Assembly: GCF_001303895.1 (NCBI RefSeq)
Contig: NZ_LJSD01000054.1
Span: 124,001 to 188,000, forward strand
DNA: 64,000 nt
From: Mesorhizobium sp. 1M-11
GTDB lineage: Bacteria > Pseudomonadota > Alphaproteobacteria > Rhizobiales > Rhizobiaceae
Direction: 5' to 3'
Below, piece by piece: positions 60,669 through 64,000 of the stretch (positions are counted from its first letter, which is position 1; every line of letters begins with the position of its first letter). A program made the translations under genes and the position numbers. The notes below the pieces were generated by a model, which saw only the letters and a list, made by a program, of their open reading frames with translations, ran no database searches and was not told the origin of the DNA.

Positions 60669-61973
60669 CTACTTGAACACCTTGTCGGGCGAATCGAGGC
60701 TGTCCGAACCTTCGAAGGCGATGGCGTCCAGCTTCAGCGCCGCAACCACGCGCTCGATCGACTTTGTCTGGTCGACCAGCGCATCGATCGCCGCCTGCAC
60801 GGTGGCGTTGCCGTCCTTGTTGCCTTCGCCGATCTGCTGGTCGTAGGCCTCGCCGCCTTCCGCGCGCGCCTTGATCGCCTCCATCTTGGCGACGCTTGTC
60901 TCGAGCTTGCCGGTGACTTCCTTGTCGAGCGCCGGATCGAGCGCCTTGACCAGCTCGGCAACGGAAGGCCCGGAAACGGTGCTGCCGTCGACACGCTTGT
61001 AGCTCGCGAGGTAGGCGTCACGGATGCCGACGGCGTCATAGAGGTGCGAGTTGTAGGTGTTGTCGGAGAAGCAGTCGTGCTCTTCTTCCGGATCGTGCAG
61101 CAACAGGCCGAGCTTCATGCGTTCGCCGGCCAGCTCGCCATAGGAGAGCGAGCCCATGCCGGTCAGGATGACCGAGATGCCGGCCTTGGGATCGCCATCG
61201 GCGAGCGCCTTGCGCGCCGCGCCACCTTCCTTCCAGTTGCCGACCATCTCCTCCAGATCGGCCACCAAGAGGTCGCTGGCCGCCTTCAGATATTCGGCGC
61301 GGCGGTCGCAATTGCCGCCGGTGCAGTTCTTGGCGTCGTAGTCGGTGAAGGGGCGGTTGCCGGCACCCGGGCCGGTACCGTTCAGATCCTGCCCCCAGAG
61401 CAGGAATTCGATGGCGTGATAGCCGGTGGCGACGTTGGCTTCGATGTCGCCTGCTTCCTGCAGCGTGCCCGACAGGAATTCCTTGGTCAGCTTGGAAGCA
61501 TCGATCTTCTTGCCATCGATCTCGATTTCCTTGTTGGCGACGACATTCGCCGTATAGAGCGCATTCTCGTCGGACTGGGTGCCGTAGCTCTTGTCGACAT
61601 AGTCGATCAGGCCTTCGTCGAGCGGCCATGCATTCACCCGGCCCTCCCAGTCGTCGACGATCGGATTGCCGAAACGATAGACCTCGGTCTGCTGGTAAGG
61701 CACGCGTGCCGCCTTCCAGGCCGTGCGGGCAGCATCGAGGGTTTCCTGCGACGGCTTGGCGATCAGCGCATCGACGGCGGCATCCAGCGCCTTGGCGGTG
61801 GTCAGCGAGTCCTCATATTTGGCGAGCGCAATATCGGAATAGGTCTTGATGACCGCCTTCGGGTCGGTTTCCGCCTTGGCGGGCAGCGCGAAGATGGCCG
61901 TGGTCAGCGCCAGCGTGGCGGCGATCGCGACGATCTTGCCGCCGAAGCGTGCCGTCACCTTCTTGTTCTGCAT
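60669..61973 (-). CDS. Imelysin-family periplasmic iron-uptake protein
   Basis: 434 residues from MQNKKVTARFGGK (ATG 61971-61973, GGGAG 9 bases upstream; the open frame upstream is non-coding). Signal peptide ends ALPAKAETD. Two helical halves; the GxHxxE imelysin signature is GYHAIEFLLWGQD. The family includes IrpA, an iron-regulated surface protein of cyanobacteria. First of the iron block to be read after the Irr-box region. Confidence 0.92.
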   Translation of the reverse strand: MQNKKVTARFGGKIVAIAATLALTTAIFALPAKAETDPKAVIKTYSDIALAKYEDSLTTAKALDAAVDALIAKPSQETLDAARTAWKAARVPYQQTEVYRFGNPIVDDWEGRVNAWPLDEGLIDYVDKSYGTQSDENALYTANVVANKEIEIDGKKIDASKLTKEFLSGTLQEAGDIEANVATGYHAIEFLLWGQDLNGTGPGAGNRPFTDYDAKNCTGGNCDRRAEYLKAASDLLVADLEEMVGNWKEGGAARKALADGDPKAGISVILTGMGSLSYGELAGERMKLGLLLHDPEEEHDCFSDNTYNSHLYDAVGIRDAYLASYKRVDGSTVSGPSVAELVKALDPALDKEVTGKLETSVAKMEAIKARAEGGEAYDQQIGEGNKDGNATVQAAIDALVDQTKSIERVVAALKLDAIAFEGSDSLDSPDKVFK

Positions 61974-62282
61974 TTCAAACGTCTCCCTCGGGACAATCAC
62001 AATCAATGATGGGCAATGACCAGCCCCGGAAAACGAGGTCCCGGCCGGCAGATGGCGCAAACTACGAGAAAAAGGCATGCGGACGCGGCGACAGCTGTCG
62101 CGAAAGGCCGAGCGGATAACCGCCGGAAGGCGCGGCGCACGCGGGAAAAGCAATGGACTGCCTCCAATCGAAAGGGTTCAAGGCCCAGACATCAAAGGAA
62201 TGCGCGGGGTTGCGCGAGCTCCCATAAAGCTGCGAGAAAGGCGAAAGTCAATGCAATTCGGCAATAAAGCCTTTCAAAACAA
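61974..62282. other. Long upstream region of the imelysin gene without a gene
   Basis: 309 bases between the imelysin ATG and the Irr-type palindrome. The only open frame, 62016-62267 on the plus strand, codes an Arg/Lys-rich product with no ribosome-binding site and is judged non-coding. No strong terminator or repeat seen. It may be a long 5' leader of the imelysin transcript. Confidence 0.4.
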
Positions 62283-62305
62283 TAGTTTAGAATAATTCTA
62301 AACTA
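62283..62305. promoter_or_regulatory. Irr-type iron control element (ICE box)
   Basis: A perfect 23-bp palindrome centred on 62294 with core GTTTAGAATAATTCTAAAC, matching TTTAGAA-N3-TTCTAAA, the Irr-box consensus of Rhizobiales. It lies between the divergent imelysin (start 61973) and flavoprotein reductase (start 62477) genes, 172 bases from the latter. Irr is active in low iron and can repress or activate; which gene it governs is not determined by sequence. Confidence 0.75.
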
Positions 62306-62476
62306 GAAGGATCAAGTTTACGCCGCATTTGCACATGGCGATGGTTCCGAAATGGCCCAAGAGATGGCATTGACAGCCGGCTGTCCAGGGTGCGACCCGC
62401 AGGTGGCCTCTTGTGGCGGCAGCGGACAATTGCCACTTGCGGCATCGATCTAAATTCCATGCGAAGGCGGGTTGTG

Positions 62477-63721
62477 ATGAAGAATGGTGTCGTCATTGTC
62501 GGAACCGGCCATGCCGGGGTTCAGGCTGCAGCCAGCCTGCGCGAGGAAGGCTATGACGGTCCGGTCGTGCTTCTCGGCGACGAGAAGGATCTGCCCTATC
62601 ACAAGCCGCCGCTGTCCAAGACCTTCATAAAGGACGCCGAGGCCAAGCCGCAGCCGCTGCGCGGCGAAACCTTCTATTCCGGTCACGATATCGACCTCCG
62701 GCCTGGCCTCCGTATCGAGCGCATCGACACAGGCGCGCAGGTGCTCGATGTCACGGGGGGCGGCACCATCCCGTTCGACCGGCTGATCCTGGCCACCGGT
62801 TCGCGGCCGAGATTGCTGCCCTTGCCGGGCAGCAATCTCGCCGGCGTCATTTCACTGCGTTCACTGGACGATGCCCGCATCATCCGCGAACTCAGCACTG
62901 CGGCATCCGATGCCGTCATCCTCGGTGGCGGTTTCATAGGGCTGGAGATCGCAGCGACGCTCAGCGCCGGCGGGCGCCGGGTGACCGTGGTCGAGGCAGC
63001 GGATCGGGTGCTCGGCCGTGCCGTCGCACCGGTCATCGCTGCCCATGTCCACGAGAGGCTGATTGCCGGCGGCGTTCGCATCCTGACCGGCACCACCGTC
63101 GCCAGACTGGACGGCGAAAACGGCCACGTCACGGCGGCCGTCACCTCGTCTGGAGAACGGCTGCCGGCACAGCTCGTCATCGTCGGCGTCGGCGTGGTGC
63201 CGAATGTCGAACTGGCCGAAGCGGCGGGCATCGCCATCGGCAACGGCATTCGCATCGACACAAGGATGCGCACCTCATTGCCCGAAGTGCTGGCCGTGGG
63301 CGATGTCGCCAACTACCGGCATTGGGCGACAGATACGGATGTCCGCCTGGAATCCGTGCAGAACGCCACCGACCAGGCCAAGCTTGCCGCGCGCACCATC
63401 CTGGGCCACGAAGACACCTATTCGGCCGTGCCCTGGTTCTGGTCCGACATCGGCGACATGAAATTGCAGATGGTCGGGCTGACGACCGCCGGCGACCGGC
63501 ACATCGTTTCGGGCGACGCCACGGAGAACAAGCTTTCCGTCTATCATTTCTGCGGCGACCGGCTGATCGCCATCGAATCCATCAATCGGCCGGCCGATCA
63601 CATGCTCGGCCGCAAGATGCTGGGCGCGGGCTTCTCGCCGACACCCTCCCAGGTCGAGGCCGGAACCGACGCGCTGAAGGCGGCTCTTGCGGCACACCAG
63701 CAGGCCGAGCCCGCCGCTTAA
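62477..63721 (+). CDS. FAD-dependent NAD(P)H ferredoxin/rubredoxin reductase-like protein
   Basis: 414 residues from MKNGVVIVGTGHAGVQAAASL, the FAD-binding GxGxxG; the second dinucleotide motif is VILGGGFIGLEIAATLSAGG, and EVLAVGDVAN binds the FAD flavin end. LPYHKPPLSK and PWFWSDIGDMKLQMVG are the putidaredoxin-reductase signature. It transfers electrons from NAD(P)H to a small iron-sulfur protein. Placed across an Irr box from imelysin, it may serve Bfd or another iron protein (inference). Start could be ATG 62459. Confidence 0.9.
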   Translation: MKNGVVIVGTGHAGVQAAASLREEGYDGPVVLLGDEKDLPYHKPPLSKTFIKDAEAKPQPLRGETFYSGHDIDLRPGLRIERIDTGAQVLDVTGGGTIPFDRLILATGSRPRLLPLPGSNLAGVISLRSLDDARIIRELSTAASDAVILGGGFIGLEIAATLSAGGRRVTVVEAADRVLGRAVAPVIAAHVHERLIAGGVRILTGTTVARLDGENGHVTAAVTSSGERLPAQLVIVGVGVVPNVELAEAAGIAIGNGIRIDTRMRTSLPEVLAVGDVANYRHWATDTDVRLESVQNATDQAKLAARTILGHEDTYSAVPWFWSDIGDMKLQMVGLTTAGDRHIVSGDATENKLSVYHFCGDRLIAIESINRPADHMLGRKMLGAGFSPTPSQVEAGTDALKAALAAHQQAEPAA

Positions 63722-63884
63722 TCGACCCTGACGAGCCGGAGGCTGGATCAGATTCACGTGCCGCGTGGAACTGCGCGAATGCCGGACGGCGCGTTATGGG
63801 GTTTCTCGATTATACCGTGCAGCTACAATTGGAGCGCCGTGTGTCCATTCGGACGCACAAAGGACGTTCTAACGCTTTGAACCT

Positions 63885-63932
63885 GCGCATCGTGCTTTTC
63901 GAAAATCGGTTCCGGTTTTCTGGCCGATGCGC
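63885..63932. repeat. Palindromic intergenic repeat
   Basis: GCGCATCG (63885-63892) and CGATGCGC (63925-63932) enclose CTTTTCGAAAATCGGTTCC-GGTTTTC, with an inner near-palindrome GAAAATC...GGTTTTC. This style is common between rhizobial genes. The 163 bases before it (63722-63884) show no gene. Confidence 0.65.
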
Positions 63933-63943
63933 TGAAGACGTCC

Positions 63944-64000
63944 ATGGAGTCGAGTTTGCAGAACGCACCCGACAAGGCGGCAGTGGATCCATCGTCCTCG
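63944..64000 (+). CDS. Possible 5' end of a gene cut by the right edge
   Basis: ATG at 63944 opens 19 codons (MESSLQNAPDKAAVDPSSS) to the edge with no stop, preceded by GAAGACGTCC (GAAG 6 bases before the ATG). No domain visible. The start could be another codon nearby. Confidence 0.35.
   Translation, partial: MESSLQNAPDKAAVDPSSS

Noticed and set aside
62016..62267. 83-codon plus-strand frame upstream of imelysin
   Set aside because: Extremely Arg/Lys-rich product, no ribosome-binding site, typical of chance frames in GC-rich DNA.
1..64000. tRNA, rRNA, CRISPR arrays, integrases, phage genes
   Set aside because: No cloverleaf, rRNA segment, regularly spaced repeat series or recombinase motif was recognised by reading both strands; a covariance-model scan was not possible here.

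Overview
The window is high-GC alphaproteobacterial chromosome, almost certainly Rhizobiales and most like Mesorhizobium or a close Phyllobacteriaceae relative. The grounds are the ChvI/ChvG two-component pair followed by a short HPr kinase, a mannose-type EIIA and HPr; a DivL-type kinase beside ahcY; the hisB-hisH-hisA-hisF-hisE-coaA order opposite hslV; an iolC-iolD-iolE-iolB inositol operon with an RpiR-type regulator; an Irr-type iron box; and several rhizobial-style palindromic intergenic repeats. No rRNA, tRNA, CRISPR array, phage or transposase gene was seen. It reads as core chromosome with a few catabolic cassettes.

Layout. 1-7310: a minus-strand peptide/amide ABC uptake operon (binding protein, two permeases, a metallo-amidohydrolase, two ATPases, a RidA protein), with tandem hairpins after the binding-protein gene. 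7486-9389: TSUP transporter, cupin, thioredoxin and two palindromic repeats. 9463-18357: minus-strand run of addA, addB, a MurU-like nucleotidyltransferase and a TsaE-AmgK fusion, tying DNA repair, tRNA modification and peptidoglycan recycling together. 18366-22615: divL and ahcY. 22760-27421: chvI, chvG, hprK, then EIIA, HPr and a MurI-like protein without catalytic cysteines. 27773-32599: pckA, arfB, a BON-LysM protein, alkB and a GT87-like membrane enzyme.

32629-38362: the histidine operon (hisB, DUF2628, hisH, DUF1330, hisA, an arginase-like gene, hisF, hisE) running into coaA, with many 4-base overlaps and TTG/GTG starts. 38601-42766: hslV and hslU separated by three accessory genes. 44405-55905: inositol catabolism (iolG, an SDR, a Gfo/Idh/MocA dehydrogenase, iolR, iolC, iolD, iolE, a small membrane protein, iolB), interrupted by a class I DAHP synthase gene. 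55989-63721: an iron block (DUF1513, imelysin, di-haem DUF1111 protein, bacterioferritin, Bfd, a second imelysin and a divergent flavoprotein reductase) with an Irr-type palindrome between the divergent genes.

The most notable observations are: (i) a leader peptide with a Phe-Trp-Tyr-Phe-Ser-Tyr run followed by mutually exclusive hairpins before the DAHP synthase gene, which looks like a classical attenuator responding to all three aromatic amino acids; (ii) a 188-bp element with 32-bp near-perfect terminal inverted repeats between iolC and iolD that supplies the iolD start codon and is open through its length; (iii) a MurI-like protein in the PTS operon with both catalytic cysteines replaced by serine; (iv) an arginase-like protein in the his operon with a metal-ligand histidine replaced by cysteine; (v) the Irr-box-linked imelysin/bacterioferritin cluster.
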